Source: Streptococcus cristatus ATCC 51100 (GTDB taxonomy: Bacteria; Bacillota; Bacilli; Lactobacillales; Streptococcaceae). From it: a stretch of DNA of 64,000 bases. Location: NCBI RefSeq assembly GCF_000222765.1, contig NZ_AFUE01000009.1, positions 1 to 64,000 on the forward strand, written 5' to 3'. The notes under the pieces were generated by a model, which was given only the letters and a program-made list of their open reading frames with translations, ran no database searches and had not been told where the DNA came from. The position numbers were made by a program, and so were the translations under genes. Of this stretch, positions 27,055 to 36,157 are shown one piece after another (position 1 is the stretch's first letter; every line of letters starts with the position of its first letter).

Positions 27055-30000
27055 TAGTGTTGGTATTCCTCTTCATATCCTTCAAATAGTGATTCAACGA
27101 TATAGTTAAAATCCTCTCTTGTCAAAACACTTGCAGATTGGTGGGTTTTCATTTCAATCCGAGCTTCTTCTCGAATCATTTTCTTGAGGAAGTCCTCGTT
27201 ATCGAGCACTCCTTGGTTTTGACCGATTTTACGGTCTAGTCTGACTTTAGAACCCTTGATGACATGGTAGATAGCAGGGAAGTCACTGACCATGGTCGAG
27301 TGGGTCACATGCTTGTAGGAACGCGCTGCCATCTCATCTCCGTTAAAGTTCATGGTTAGGCGTCTCATACGAGTACGATAGTCCTCCACGGACTTAAAGA
27401 GTTCTTCGTAGTCTTTTTGGGTTTCCTTGATATTTTCCATGGTGAAGCCTTCTTGCCCATGGATCAAGTGTTTTTTCATGATGCGCTGGAATTCTTCGTA
27501 GAGAGAGACCCACTCGGGATCTTTTTCATCACGTTGGCCTTGGATTCCTCCAGCGACTCGGCGTTTTAAGTCGTCCAAGTCATTGGCAGCAAGACGGAGC
27601 TCTTCCTCAGCAATCTTGATAAAGCTAAAACTAGTTTCAGACATGGCTAAGTTTAGAAGGGTACGGCTTGAAAACTCGTCTGGTTTATCCATCAAGGACA
27701 GGGTCAGCAAGCGTCTAGAGATGATATTGAGCAGGGTTGCAATCTGTGCGACATCGATCTGCTGGAGCAATTGATCATAGCCCAGTAAGCGTGCAACGTT
27801 ATAGTACTGCTTGACCGACTCTAGGGCTTTCCGTAGCTCATTTAACTGCTTTCTATCCTTGATGTCATTGATAGCCTGTGAAAAGAACTCCAGATTTCCC
27901 GTCGGATAGTCCAGGAGGACATGCTTGGTCTTGCTCAACTCTTGCGCAATCTCATCTGCTGGCACAAAGAGAGAACCAAAGATATCCTCGCCATTTTCTC
28001 CTGTCAGAGTGATATCGTATTCTTGGTTAAGTTCTTCCAAATAAGCACGATTGGTCTTGTCAAACTCTTTTGAGATATCTGCAAAGTCGATGACATAGCC
28101 AAAGAGATAGTCCTTGTAAGGACGATTGACCCGTGTCAAGGTTTGAAGGAGATTGTGGGCCTTGATCTTACGCCCCAGATAGAGCCGCTTGAGGCGTGGA
28201 GCATCAAAACCAGTCAATAACATGGAATAGACGATGATGAGATCAATCTTGCCCTCCTTGTAGGCATCTACCTTTTCTTTCTTTTCTTCCTTGTCTCCTT
28301 CGTCATGGAGGATAAGGACAGAAGTCAGCTGGGTACTGCCATTTTGTCTGCGTTCTTCCAACTGTCTTTCGAGCTCACGGGCTTGCTTGGAAGAGTCACA
28401 GACGATCATCCCACCGATGGTCTGATCATCAAAAATTATATCACGTGCACGATTAAAATCCTCAAGGATAAAATCAAGCATAGGTTCCACATAGTGGGGA
28501 TGAGCAAAGATATCTTCCTTGGACAACCCGCCACGTTGGATCTCTTCATTGATGGATCTGAGATTGTCTTTATAAGAAGTCTCGATATCTTCTCGCATCA
28601 AGCGTAGGGTAAAGCCATCATCGATAGACTGGTTGTAGTAGTATTTATGGATGTAATCTCCAAAGATATCGCGTGTTGTCGCATGATTTTCTTTTGTTTT
28701 TCCGTCTTTCTTATAGGTGATGAGAGGCGTTCCCGTCAAAGCAATCTTGATAGCATTGGTATCTGCTTGATAGAGATTTGGTAGATAGGAACCATGCTCA
28801 TTGTAGGAACGGTGGGCCTCGTCAATAAAGTATATGTTTTGGCGATTTAGATCATAACCAGAGCGGTCTGTCAGGTCAGAATCGTCTTTGAACTTCTGGA
28901 TGTTAACAACGGCTACGTCATAGCCATCTTGTTTTTGATTGAGCTCTTGAGGGCTTTTGATTCGCTTAACCTTGAGCCCTCGTTTGGTAAATTCTTTAAA
29001 GGCTTGGTCTGCCAGATCCAAACGATCCACGACAAAGTAAAACTGAGGGACTATTCCTTGTTTTGAAAAATAGTTGGTTAGATAGCGGATATTGAAGAAA
29101 GCGAGGGCAGTCTTACCTGAACCTTGTGTATGCCAGATAACCCCTTTCTTGATACCCTTTGCGATCGTTTCCTCGATAGCTCTGGTCGCAAAATACTGAG
29201 GATAACGCATAACGTGCTTCTGTAGTTGCATCTGGCCATCCTTGCTCTCTTCTTCTACATAGACCAGACCAAAACGAAGTAGAAAGAGCAGGCGTTCTTT
29301 GGTATACAAAGATGAGAGAAAGGCATTACACGGTGTATCATGGTTTAGGTTTGTTGTAAACTCGGGTTGAGATTTGAGGGCAAAGCGCTTCATATCTTCA
29401 AGGACGAAGTCAATTTGTTCGTCTGTTAAAGGTCCAATTGAATGCAGAAAATCTACTTCTCTTTCTTCCTTGAAAGCATTAAATTTTGTTTTTGAATAGG
29501 CGTTTGAACCGTAATAGGAACCCTGTTTTTGCTGTCCCTGTCCATTGATATAAGGCAAATTATCAGAGAGCGCAATCAATTGAGTAATGTTATTGAAGCG
29601 ACGGAACTTGCGATTCTCAAAACGATATCGGGTTCTATCCTGCTCTGACTGAATCCCCGTCTTGCCATCTCGGATAGCATTTGGCTGTTTGACTTCGATA
29701 TAAGAAAGGGGGAGTCCGTTGATAAACACAACTACATCTGGACGGAACTCATCCTGACCATTGTGACAGGTCACTTCCAGTGCCAGATGGAAGGTGTTAG
29801 CTTCTGGATTTTCCCAGTCAATATATACGGTATTTTCCTGACCTTGCAATCGTTTAAAGAAAGAACGCCCCAAATCATTTTGATCTAGTTCCAACTTAAT
29901 ATTACTCAGTTCTCGGTCAACATCTTCATCAGTTGCATAATTGTTGAATTTTAAAAATTGGTCTCTAAAAACAGATACCAGAATATTTGTTTCAGGATCT

Positions 30001-30116
30001 CTTTCATTTAAAATCTTACCATTGTGAGGCAGGTAAGTATAACCCAGTCGCATCAAGTGCAGTGCTGCTGGGATTTGTACTCTCGTTAATTCAGAAAAAT
30101 CTTTTCGTTTTGCCAT
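27054..30116 (-). CDS. hsdR: Type I restriction endonuclease subunit HsdR
   Basis: The protein has 1020 residues. The N-terminal PD-(D/E)xK nuclease site shows as FRPDVVVFINGLPLSYIEVKQ, with D, E and K placed as in the family. A SF2 translocase follows: Walker A WHTQGSGKTALAFF near 335 and DEAH box FIDEAHRSYNEHG near 430. The C-terminus is helical and binds the methylase. It is first in the operon, with an AGAAGG ribosome site. It cuts foreign DNA lacking HsdM methylation after ATP-driven translocation. Confidence 0.95.
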   Translation of the reverse strand: MAKRKDFSELTRVQIPAALHLMRLGYTYLPHNGKILNERDPETNILVSVFRDQFLKFNNYATDEDVDRELSNIKLELDQNDLGRSFFKRLQGQENTVYIDWENPEANTFHLALEVTCHNGQDEFRPDVVVFINGLPLSYIEVKQPNAIRDGKTGIQSEQDRTRYRFENRKFRRFNNITQLIALSDNLPYINGQGQQKQGSYYGSNAYSKTKFNAFKEEREVDFLHSIGPLTDEQIDFVLEDMKRFALKSQPEFTTNLNHDTPCNAFLSSLYTKERLLFLLRFGLVYVEEESKDGQMQLQKHVMRYPQYFATRAIEETIAKGIKKGVIWHTQGSGKTALAFFNIRYLTNYFSKQGIVPQFYFVVDRLDLADQAFKEFTKRGLKVKRIKSPQELNQKQDGYDVAVVNIQKFKDDSDLTDRSGYDLNRQNIYFIDEAHRSYNEHGSYLPNLYQADTNAIKIALTGTPLITYKKDGKTKENHATTRDIFGDYIHKYYYNQSIDDGFTLRLMREDIETSYKDNLRSINEEIQRGGLSKEDIFAHPHYVEPMLDFILEDFNRARDIIFDDQTIGGMIVCDSSKQARELERQLEERRQNGSTQLTSVLILHDEGDKEEKKEKVDAYKEGKIDLIIVYSMLLTGFDAPRLKRLYLGRKIKAHNLLQTLTRVNRPYKDYLFGYVIDFADISKEFDKTNRAYLEELNQEYDITLTGENGEDIFGSLFVPADEIAQELSKTKHVLLDYPTGNLEFFSQAINDIKDRKQLNELRKALESVKQYYNVARLLGYDQLLQQIDVAQIATLLNIISRRLLTLSLMDKPDEFSSRTLLNLAMSETSFSFIKIAEEELRLAANDLDDLKRRVAGGIQGQRDEKDPEWVSLYEEFQRIMKKHLIHGQEGFTMENIKETQKDYEELFKSVEDYRTRMRRLTMNFNGDEMAARSYKHVTHSTMVSDFPAIYHVIKGSKVRLDRKIGQNQGVLDNEDFLKKMIREEARIEMKTHQSASVLTREDFNYIVESLFEGYEEEYQH

Positions 30117-30266
30117 TAAAAACCTTCTTATACTTTAATTAAAATATTCATATCATGATATTCCCAAATTCTATACTAATCTCATTGTAACACATTTAAA
30201 GTTAGAATCCCATCATCTACTTCCCCTTCTGTAGCAAGTCAAATCTTTCGTCTATTATTTATTTCT

Positions 30267-30425
30267 TCAATTCAGAAGAATAGTGAGAATTTCCCCATTC
30301 TTAACATTTTCTATTTCGTGACGTTTCATAAATCGGATTAAGTATCTAAGAGCCGATTCCTTGTTTTCGTAGACTATAGGTCGACCTTTGTCCTTATAAG
30401 ATAAGTAAATGTCATAATAAAACAC
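30267..30425 (-). CDS. Possible 52-residue protein or gene remnant
   Basis: From a GTG at 30423-30425 the minus strand reads 52 codons to a TGA at 30267-30269. The product begins VFYYDIYLSYKDKGRP and includes LRYLIRFMKRHEIENV, a protein-like composition rich in Tyr, Lys and Glu. There is no good ribosome site, and the start touches a strong hairpin. It may be the 3' remnant of a longer gene cut by an insertion or deletion. I recognise no family. Confidence 0.35.
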   Translation of the reverse strand: MFYYDIYLSYKDKGRPIVYENKESALRYLIRFMKRHEIENVKNGEILTILLN

Positions 30426-30461
30426 CCCAAAAAGTTAGATTTTTGTATCTAACTTTTGGGG
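30425..30461 (-). terminator. Strong inverted repeat, probable terminator
   Basis: CCCCAAAAAGTTAGAT and ATCTAACTTTTGGGG pair almost perfectly (one extra A on one arm) around a 6-nt loop. On the minus strand TGTTTTATT follows. It could end the transporter transcript about 220 nt downstream of its stop. It could also be a relic end of an insertion element; no transposase is present. Confidence 0.55.
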
Positions 30462-30683
30462 GCAACTCATTTATAAACTTTTTAAATATACCTAAATAGA
30501 AGTCTCCAGATAAAGAAAAGCAATCTGCAGAAATACTATTAAAGATAATTTCTTTTACAACTACTTAATAGTTGATGGATTTTGGAACAAACGGTTTCTA
30601 TGACACTTACTTTGAGAGGATCTTTTAGAGCAGGAGCAGGAACAAAAGCAGCTGTCAGAATGAAGCCACTAAACTTCATTTTT

Positions 30684-31778
30684 TCACCTACTTGTGTCCC
30701 CTTCAGCCTCCTCCTTCTCCACAACAAACTCTCTGACCAAGCGGTAGATGACTGCGAAGATAGGAGTGAAGAAGATCATGCCGACCAAGCCAAAGAGGTT
30801 ACCCCCAATCAGGGCTGCGGCTAGGGTAAAGAGAGTTGGGAGACCGACGGACTGGCCGACCACGCGCGGATAGATGATGTTGCCCTCAATCAGCTGCACC
30901 AGCTGAAAGACTGCGATAGAAAGAAGGGCTTTCCAAGGGCTGTCGGTGAAGATAAAGATAGCACCCAAAGCACAAGCAGAGAAAGGCCCTATGTAAGGAA
31001 TGAAAGAGAGCACTCCAGCCAAAACCCCTGTCAGGGCCGCATAAGGCAGACCTGTCAAAGAGTAGGCGATAAAGACCAAGACACCGACAATGACGGCCTC
31101 AATCATCTGCCCCATCAGGAACTTATCATAGGTCTCAACAATAACAGAACCGACATAGGATAGACGTTTCACAGCTTTCTCAGGGAGCAGAACCTGTAAG
31201 AGACGGCTAGTAATTGTCTGCAAATGCTCCTTGCTGCTCAAGAAGGCAAACATGAGAAAAATAGACATGATGACCGAGAAGAAATTACCAAAAATAGCAG
31301 AGATATTCCCCGTCAGACTGCCCAGAAGAGAGATGGCTCGGTTGACAATGTCGCTGTTTTGCAGTTGCTTGGTCAAATCTTTCAACTGGCTAGAGGAAAG
31401 CAAGCCAGACTGCTGCAGCCACTTGGCTACCTGAGGGGCTACTTTGCCGATTGTTGCGCTCAGCTGATTGACCGCTGTGGTCAGAGTCGGTACGACGATA
31501 GAAACAATCCCCGTCATAATGAGAGCTAAAATCAGCACCTCCAAAACCAAGGCCAGACTGCGCTGCAACTTCTGAGGGACTCGGCATTTGTCCAAGAGGT
31601 CTTCCAGCTTTTTCATCGGGACATTAAAGATAAAGGCCAATACTCCGCCCAGTATAATAGGTGAAAATACTGACGTCAGGCTCTGCAGGCCCGACCAGAT
31701 GTTTCCGATATAGAGAACCAGAGCCAGAGCAAGCGCCGCAAAGACGATGAGTTTATAGGATTCATTGATTTTTTTCAT
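30684..31778 (-). CDS. AI-2E family (PerM/YhhT-type) membrane transporter
   Basis: The protein has 364 residues and eight or so hydrophobic helices in the arrangement of this family. Typical stretches are FIFNVPMKKLEDLL after the first helices, LSFIPYIGPFSACALGAIF, and the late GNIIYPRVVGQSVGLPTLFTLAA. Members export diverse small solutes or act as ion/proton antiporters; the AI-2 export name should not be taken as a function here. The start has an AAGGAA ribosome site. It seems to be a single-gene unit. Confidence 0.88.
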   Translation of the reverse strand: MKKINESYKLIVFAALALALVLYIGNIWSGLQSLTSVFSPIILGGVLAFIFNVPMKKLEDLLDKCRVPQKLQRSLALVLEVLILALIMTGIVSIVVPTLTTAVNQLSATIGKVAPQVAKWLQQSGLLSSSQLKDLTKQLQNSDIVNRAISLLGSLTGNISAIFGNFFSVIMSIFLMFAFLSSKEHLQTITSRLLQVLLPEKAVKRLSYVGSVIVETYDKFLMGQMIEAVIVGVLVFIAYSLTGLPYAALTGVLAGVLSFIPYIGPFSACALGAIFIFTDSPWKALLSIAVFQLVQLIEGNIIYPRVVGQSVGLPTLFTLAAALIGGNLFGLVGMIFFTPIFAVIYRLVREFVVEKEEAEGDTSR

Positions 31779-31865
31779 AAGGCTTCCTTTACAGTTTAGT
31801 CATTTCCCTATTTTATCATAATTTTCAAGGCCTTTCGAGCAGGAGAAAGTCAATCGCCACACTTG

Positions 31866-32243
31866 TCAATCAGCTTTGTCATCACTCTTAAATTTTGACA
31901 AATCTAGAAGATATAGAATTCCTGAGATGATAGATAGAAGTCCTGAAAAAGTAAATAGAAAAGAGATAAAGCCCATGATGGAGGCGCAGAATAGAAGCTC
32001 ATGACTCGTCTTATTGACTCTTGGGTCGTTGCTATAGTGATACATTCCGACTATAGAAAGTCCCAAAAGCAGCCAGCTGGTCAATACAACCATATCACCC
32101 CAGCCAGGGTTTTCAACCAGTGTGGGAACCGAATAAATAATTTCCCAGTGCCATCTATTTAAAGAAGCGTAAATGATCTGAAGGCCTCCTAAAATGCCAA
32201 CAATTCCATTTATCCACAGCAATTTGTTTGATTTCATAAGCAT
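31866..32243 (-). CDS. Small membrane protein, function unknown
   Basis: The protein has 125 residues with about four hydrophobic helices (near 9-27, 48-66, 82-97 and 100-115). The C-terminus is Lys/Asp-rich. No motif is recognised. Two start codons (32243 and 32237) are close together, and the ribosome site is weak (AAGAG). It is divergent from pabB across a 125-nt region. Confidence 0.6.
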   Translation of the reverse strand: MLMKSNKLLWINGIVGILGGLQIIYASLNRWHWEIIYSVPTLVENPGWGDMVVLTSWLLLGLSIVGMYHYSNDPRVNKTSHELLFCASIMGFISFLFTFSGLLSIISGILYLLDLSKFKSDDKAD

Positions 32244-32333
32244 CTCACTCTTTCTTTTTTAAAATAGTATACCGAGCCACTCTCTAATCTGTCAACTATT
32301 GTAAAAGAATGAGTGTCTCATCCGATAAATCCG

Positions 32334-32362
32334 TTTTCATTCAAATTATCTTATGATACAAT
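32334..32362 (+). promoter_or_regulatory. Predicted pabB promoter giving a very short or no leader
   Basis: -35-like TTTTCA (32334-32339), a 17-nt spacer, and -10 TACAAT (32357-32362). The ATG is at 32369, only 6 nt beyond the -10, and no ribosome site is visible. A leaderless mRNA would result. Confidence 0.5.
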
Positions 32363-32368
32363 AAACTC

Positions 32369-34012
32369 ATGCACAAGAAAACAGTTATTGATTTTAAAGA
32401 ACTGGGCCGGCGCTTGATTTTCAGCCAGCCCATCAAAGAGCTCAAAACACGCGAGTTGGCTGAAGTCAGAGTGATTCTGCAAGAAGTCGAAGACTGGCAG
32501 AAAAAGGGTTTTTATGCAGTCGGCTATGTCGGCTACGAAGCTGCTCCTGCTTTTGAGGAAAAACTCCAGGTCCACAAAGGCCCTCTGCTAGGAGAGTACC
32601 TGATTTACTTTACCATTCATGATAGAGCTGATGAAGCCCCTTTCCCATTGGCTTATGACGAGGTAGAAATGCCGGCGCAATGGCAGAGCCTAACGACTGA
32701 GCAAGAGTATGAAAAGGCCATCGGAACCATTCACCATCATATCCGTCAAGGCGATACTTATCAGGTCAACTACACCCTGCAGCTAGGCGCAGAGCTTAAT
32801 CCACAGGACAGCTGGGCTATCTACAACCGTCTGGTCATCGAGCAAAACGCCGCCTACAATGCTTACATAGAGCACGATGAACAGGCAGTCTTATCCATCA
32901 GCCCTGAGCTCTTTTTCGAGGAGCATCGAGGTGAGCTGACAACGCGGCCGATGAAAGGTACTACCAATCGCGGTCTGACGGTCACTGCAGACTTAGAACA
33001 GGCTGCATGGCTCCGTCAGGATCCTAAAAACCGAGCAGAAAATATGATGATCGTTGATCTGCTGCGCAATGACATGAACCGCATTTCAGAGATTGGTAGT
33101 GAACGAGTCGACCACCTCTGTCAGGTCGAGCAGTATTCCACTGTCTGGCAAATGACCTCCACCATCAAGAGCCAGCTGCGGCCTGAGATTGGCCTAGGAG
33201 AAATTTTTGATGCTCTCTTTCCGTGCGGCTCTATCACAGGCGCTCCAAAGATTTCGACCATGGCTATCATCAAGGCGACCGAAAAAGCCGCCCGAGGTGT
33301 CTACTGCGGTACTGTTGGCATCTGTCTGCCAGACCAGAGACGGATTTTCAATGTGGCCATCCGCACCATTCAGCTTGAAGCTGGCAAGGCAATTTACGGT
33401 GTCGGCGGCGGCATCACTTGGGATAGCACATGGAAATCCGAGTACATCGAAACCCAGCAAAAATCGGCTGTTCTTTATCGGAAAAATCCGCAGTTTGACC
33501 TAGTTACGACTGGGAAGATTGAGCAAGGCAGCCTGACCTTCCAAGACCAACATCTGAAGCGGCTACGGGAAGCTACCCGTTACTTTGCTTATCCATTTGA
33601 TGAGGAAAAACTGAAGGCAGAGTTGAACCAAACCTTAGCGGAACTGGATCCAAGTACGGACTACCGCCTGCGGATCTCCATCGCCAAATCTGGAAAAGTG
33701 ACCTGCCAGCTAGAAAAGCTGCAAACACTCCCAGAAGCTTTCTGCAAGGCTATTCTCGTTCCACAAAATGCCAACTTACAACAGCCTTTCACCTACTTTA
33801 AAACCAGCTATCGGCCGCATTTATCCTTGGGCCAGCAGGAGCAGATTTACTACAATGCCCAAGGTCAGTTGCTGGAAAGCTCCATCGGCAACCTAGTTCT
33901 CCAGCTGGATGGTCACCTCTACACGCCACCAGTCGAGCTAGGCCTTTTGGACGGTATCTACCGCCAGCATCTCTTGACAACAGGTCAGGCCACAAAAAAA
34001 TTCTCAGCCTAG
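32369..34012 (+). CDS. pabB: Aminodeoxychorismate synthase component I fused to aminodeoxychorismate lyase (frameshifted 3' end)
   Basis: The frame gives 547 residues. The first about 360 are a chorismate-binding enzyme: QGDTYQVNYTLQ, SPELFFEE, TRPMKGT, PCGSITGAPK, GVYCGTVG and GVGGGITWDS. This part aminates chorismate for folate synthesis. Residues about 370-540 are a PabC-like PLP enzyme with TYFKTSYR carrying the catalytic-type lysine. The frame then stops early at 34012. The missing 29 residues, ending YACNALRGLYELEIDN, are encoded in the -1 frame up to TGA at 34087-34089. The shift point is a run of seven A. The start has no ribosome site. Confidence 0.88.
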   Translation: MHKKTVIDFKELGRRLIFSQPIKELKTRELAEVRVILQEVEDWQKKGFYAVGYVGYEAAPAFEEKLQVHKGPLLGEYLIYFTIHDRADEAPFPLAYDEVEMPAQWQSLTTEQEYEKAIGTIHHHIRQGDTYQVNYTLQLGAELNPQDSWAIYNRLVIEQNAAYNAYIEHDEQAVLSISPELFFEEHRGELTTRPMKGTTNRGLTVTADLEQAAWLRQDPKNRAENMMIVDLLRNDMNRISEIGSERVDHLCQVEQYSTVWQMTSTIKSQLRPEIGLGEIFDALFPCGSITGAPKISTMAIIKATEKAARGVYCGTVGICLPDQRRIFNVAIRTIQLEAGKAIYGVGGGITWDSTWKSEYIETQQKSAVLYRKNPQFDLVTTGKIEQGSLTFQDQHLKRLREATRYFAYPFDEEKLKAELNQTLAELDPSTDYRLRISIAKSGKVTCQLEKLQTLPEAFCKAILVPQNANLQQPFTYFKTSYRPHLSLGQQEQIYYNAQGQLLESSIGNLVLQLDGHLYTPPVELGLLDGIYRQHLLTTGQATKKFSA

Positions 34013-34089
34013 ACGACTTGAAATCAGCAGAAAAAATCTATGCCTGCAATGCACTACGCGGCCTGTATGAATTGGAAATAGATAATTGA
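33994..34089 (+). other. Frameshift site and out-of-frame 3' end of pabBC
   Basis: Seven A residues at 33994-34000 in the context ACA AAA AAA TTC. A -1 slip at A-AAA-AAA, or one added A, restores the lyase C-terminus through the usual NALRGLYE motif to the stop at 34087-34089. It may be a true mutation, programmed or transcriptional slippage, or a sequencing error. Confidence 0.75.
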
Positions 34090-34262
34090 GGCTGGGACAA
34101 AAGTCCTAGCCTCTCAATTGTCTTTGGATTGTCGAGCAAGACGCAGTGGTTGAGTGGGCTCTACTAGGCTGATTTTATCAGCTTTTACAGCCCTACTCAA
34201 ATGTGCGGAGGTGGGACGACGAAACCGAATTCTAACCAATTACCGATTTCTGTCCAGCTCTC
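34088..34262 (+). repeat. 175-bp structured intergenic repeat, copy 2
   Basis: Same length and orientation to its upstream gene as copy 1. Its first base overlaps the TGA that ends the shifted pabBC frame (34087-34089). The first hairpin is intact and the middle one is perfect (GCTGAT/ATCAGC). The last stem is decayed: GAAACCG faces CGATTTC and GTGGGAC faces GTCCAGC. It is the most diverged of the four. Confidence 0.85.
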
Positions 34263-34423
34263 TTTTTCTATAGGCCTCAGTCCGCTGAGACAAGAAGTAT
34301 GCCTGCTATTTTAAGATTTTAGAAATATTTTAAAAATGCTTGATGAATACTTAATAAGTGTCCGATATACTGGATAGTGAGGAAAGGATTTCCAAGAATA
34401 AATCAAAAAGGAGAAGTAAAACC

Positions 34424-35353
34424 ATGGAAAATATTTTAGTTTTACAAGGGGTCAGCAAAAAGTTCGGCCAGCAGCAAGCTCTGAGCGATGTCAATCTGAC
34501 CATCAAAAAAGGAGATATCTACGGTCTCATCGGTAAAAACGGGGCCGGTAAAACCACTCTGATCAAAATCATGACCCAGCTGATGCATGCCAACAACGGA
34601 ACCGTGTCTCTCTTTGGTTCCAGCAATCAGGCCGAATGGACACAAGCCCTCAAGCGGGTCGGCTCGGTCATTGAAACACCCGTTGCCCACAACCACTTGA
34701 CCGCCTACGAAAATCTCAGCTACTACTGCAAACTCCGCCAGATACCTAATGCCGAGAAGGCCATCCAAGAAACCTTGGAATACGTGAACTTAACAGATAC
34801 TGGCAAGAAGGAATTCAGAGATTTTTCTCTCGGTATGAAGCAGCGTTTGGGAATTGCCATTGCCTTATTGTCTAAGCCAGATTTGATGATTCTAGACGAA
34901 CCTATCAACGGACTAGATCCCGTCGGCATCAAGGAATTCCGCCAACTTGTCCAAAAGCTCAATGAAGAGCTGGGCATGACCTTCATCATTTCCAGTCATA
35001 TCCTATCCGAGCTCTATCTAGTAGCTACGCGCTTTGGCATCATCGACCACGGTCATATGATCAAGGAAATTTCCAAAGCTGAATTTGAAGAGCAAAGCGA
35101 AGATTATATCGTCTTAAAAACGGATCATTTGGAGGAAGCCAGCCAGCTGCTCCAAGATCAATTAGGCTACCGCATCAAGGTGGTCAATGCTCTCAATGAG
35201 ATCCATGTCTTTACCCATTCGCACAACATCAACAATATCGTAAAAGAGCTAGCCACAGCTGACTTAGTCATTCAAGAAATCTACTATGCACGGCAAAATC
35301 TCGAAAATTTCTTTACAGATTTAGTTGATCAAAACCAGGGAGGTCTATCATGA
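34424..35353 (+). CDS. ABC transporter ATP-binding protein (BcrA/lantibiotic-immunity type)
   Basis: The protein has 309 residues. Walker A GKNGAGKTTL near residue 38, signature FSLGMKQRLG near 135, and Walker B LMILDEPINGLDP near 155 are all present. The C-terminal third is the extension seen in drug and peptide exporters of the BcrA class. The frame is open from 34358, but AAAAAGGAG stands before the ATG at 34424 and the conserved sequence begins there. It overlaps the permease gene as ATGA. A -10-like TATACT at 34366-34371 may belong to its promoter. Export or immunity against a peptide antibiotic is inferred. Confidence 0.88.
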   Translation: MENILVLQGVSKKFGQQQALSDVNLTIKKGDIYGLIGKNGAGKTTLIKIMTQLMHANNGTVSLFGSSNQAEWTQALKRVGSVIETPVAHNHLTAYENLSYYCKLRQIPNAEKAIQETLEYVNLTDTGKKEFRDFSLGMKQRLGIAIALLSKPDLMILDEPINGLDPVGIKEFRQLVQKLNEELGMTFIISSHILSELYLVATRFGIIDHGHMIKEISKAEFEEQSEDYIVLKTDHLEEASQLLQDQLGYRIKVVNALNEIHVFTHSHNINNIVKELATADLVIQEIYYARQNLENFFTDLVDQNQGGLS

Positions 35354-36114
35354 TTCAAACCATTCGCGCTGACTTTTACCGCCTCTTCCACTCCAAGGGC
35401 TTTTGGATTACTGAGTTCGTTTTACTAGCCAATATCCTGCTCGGCGTCCTCTATAAGGTTACCAGCAGATTTGGAACATCCATTGAGACGGATGGACAAA
35501 ACATCACTCAGCAAGCACCAGTAAAAATGACGGGTATCAATGCTCTTGCCCATTTCTCTGGAAATTCTGACAGTATTATATTTTTCACTCTCATTGTCGT
35601 CTGCCTCTTATTAGGTGTGGACTTGTCCCGCAAGCTTTATAAAAACAGCCTCGCTCACGGTATTTCACGGACAGAGTTCTTCCTATCTAAAACTTTGGTC
35701 TCCTTTGTTGTCGCCATCTTCCAATTCATTCTCTTGCTAGGGCTATCCTTCATCATCGCTAGCTCTATCAATGGAATTGGGATAGCTCCGACAGGTTTCT
35801 TTGGCCAATTTTTGCTAACCATTCTCGTCCAGCTCATGATAACCATCGCTTGGATTGGCATCGTGTCTTTCGTTCTCTATCTCAGCCATTCTATTGCTGC
35901 GGTCTTTATTACCTATTTTGTCGGAAGCGCCCTGCTCATCTTTCCAGTCTTGCTCTATCCTCATATAGAATGGTTCCGCTATTTAACCTTACAATTTGGA
36001 ATAGAGATGGCAGCGGATCCTGCTGTAGTTTTGCGAGCTAGTTTAGTCGCGATTGGCATAGCAGTCTTCTTCCTAGGCAACAGCCTCCTCATTTTCAAGA
36101 AAAAAGATCTCTAA
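35350..36114 (+). CDS. ABC-2 type permease subunit
   Basis: The protein has 254 residues and six hydrophobic helices, the size of one half-permease of the BcrB class. The N-terminus reads MIQTIRADFYRLFHSKGFW, typical for these subunits. A loop of about 45 residues lies between the first two helices. The start overlaps the ATPase stop by four bases and has GGGAGG as ribosome site. A terminator follows, shared with the convergent histidine kinase gene. Substrate unknown. Confidence 0.85.
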   Translation: MIQTIRADFYRLFHSKGFWITEFVLLANILLGVLYKVTSRFGTSIETDGQNITQQAPVKMTGINALAHFSGNSDSIIFFTLIVVCLLLGVDLSRKLYKNSLAHGISRTEFFLSKTLVSFVVAIFQFILLLGLSFIIASSINGIGIAPTGFFGQFLLTILVQLMITIAWIGIVSFVLYLSHSIAAVFITYFVGSALLIFPVLLYPHIEWFRYLTLQFGIEMAADPAVVLRASLVAIGIAVFFLGNSLLIFKKKDL

Positions 36115-36122
36115 AACTAAAC

Positions 36123-36157
36123 AATCAGCTAATCTTCTGACTAGCTGATTCTTTTTT
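36123..36157. terminator. Terminator between ABC permease and histidine kinase
   Basis: AATCAGCTA (36123-36131) and TAGCTGATT (36142-36150) pair, followed on the + strand by CTTTTTT. It lies between convergent genes and touches the kinase stop codon. Confidence 0.85.

Larger units (their letters stand above)
30117..30683. other. 567-nt gene-poor stretch upstream of hsdR
   Basis: The stretch separates hsdR from the AI-2E-family transporter. It is AT-rich. It holds a possible 52-codon minus-strand ORF (30267-30425) and a strong inverted repeat (30425-30461). A hsdR promoter should lie in 30117-30230, but I find no convincing -35/-10 pair. I see nothing in 30463-30683. Confidence 0.5.

Noticed and set aside
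30425-30461. Insertion sequence
   Set aside because: The inverted repeat is present but no transposase frame or flanking duplication is seen.
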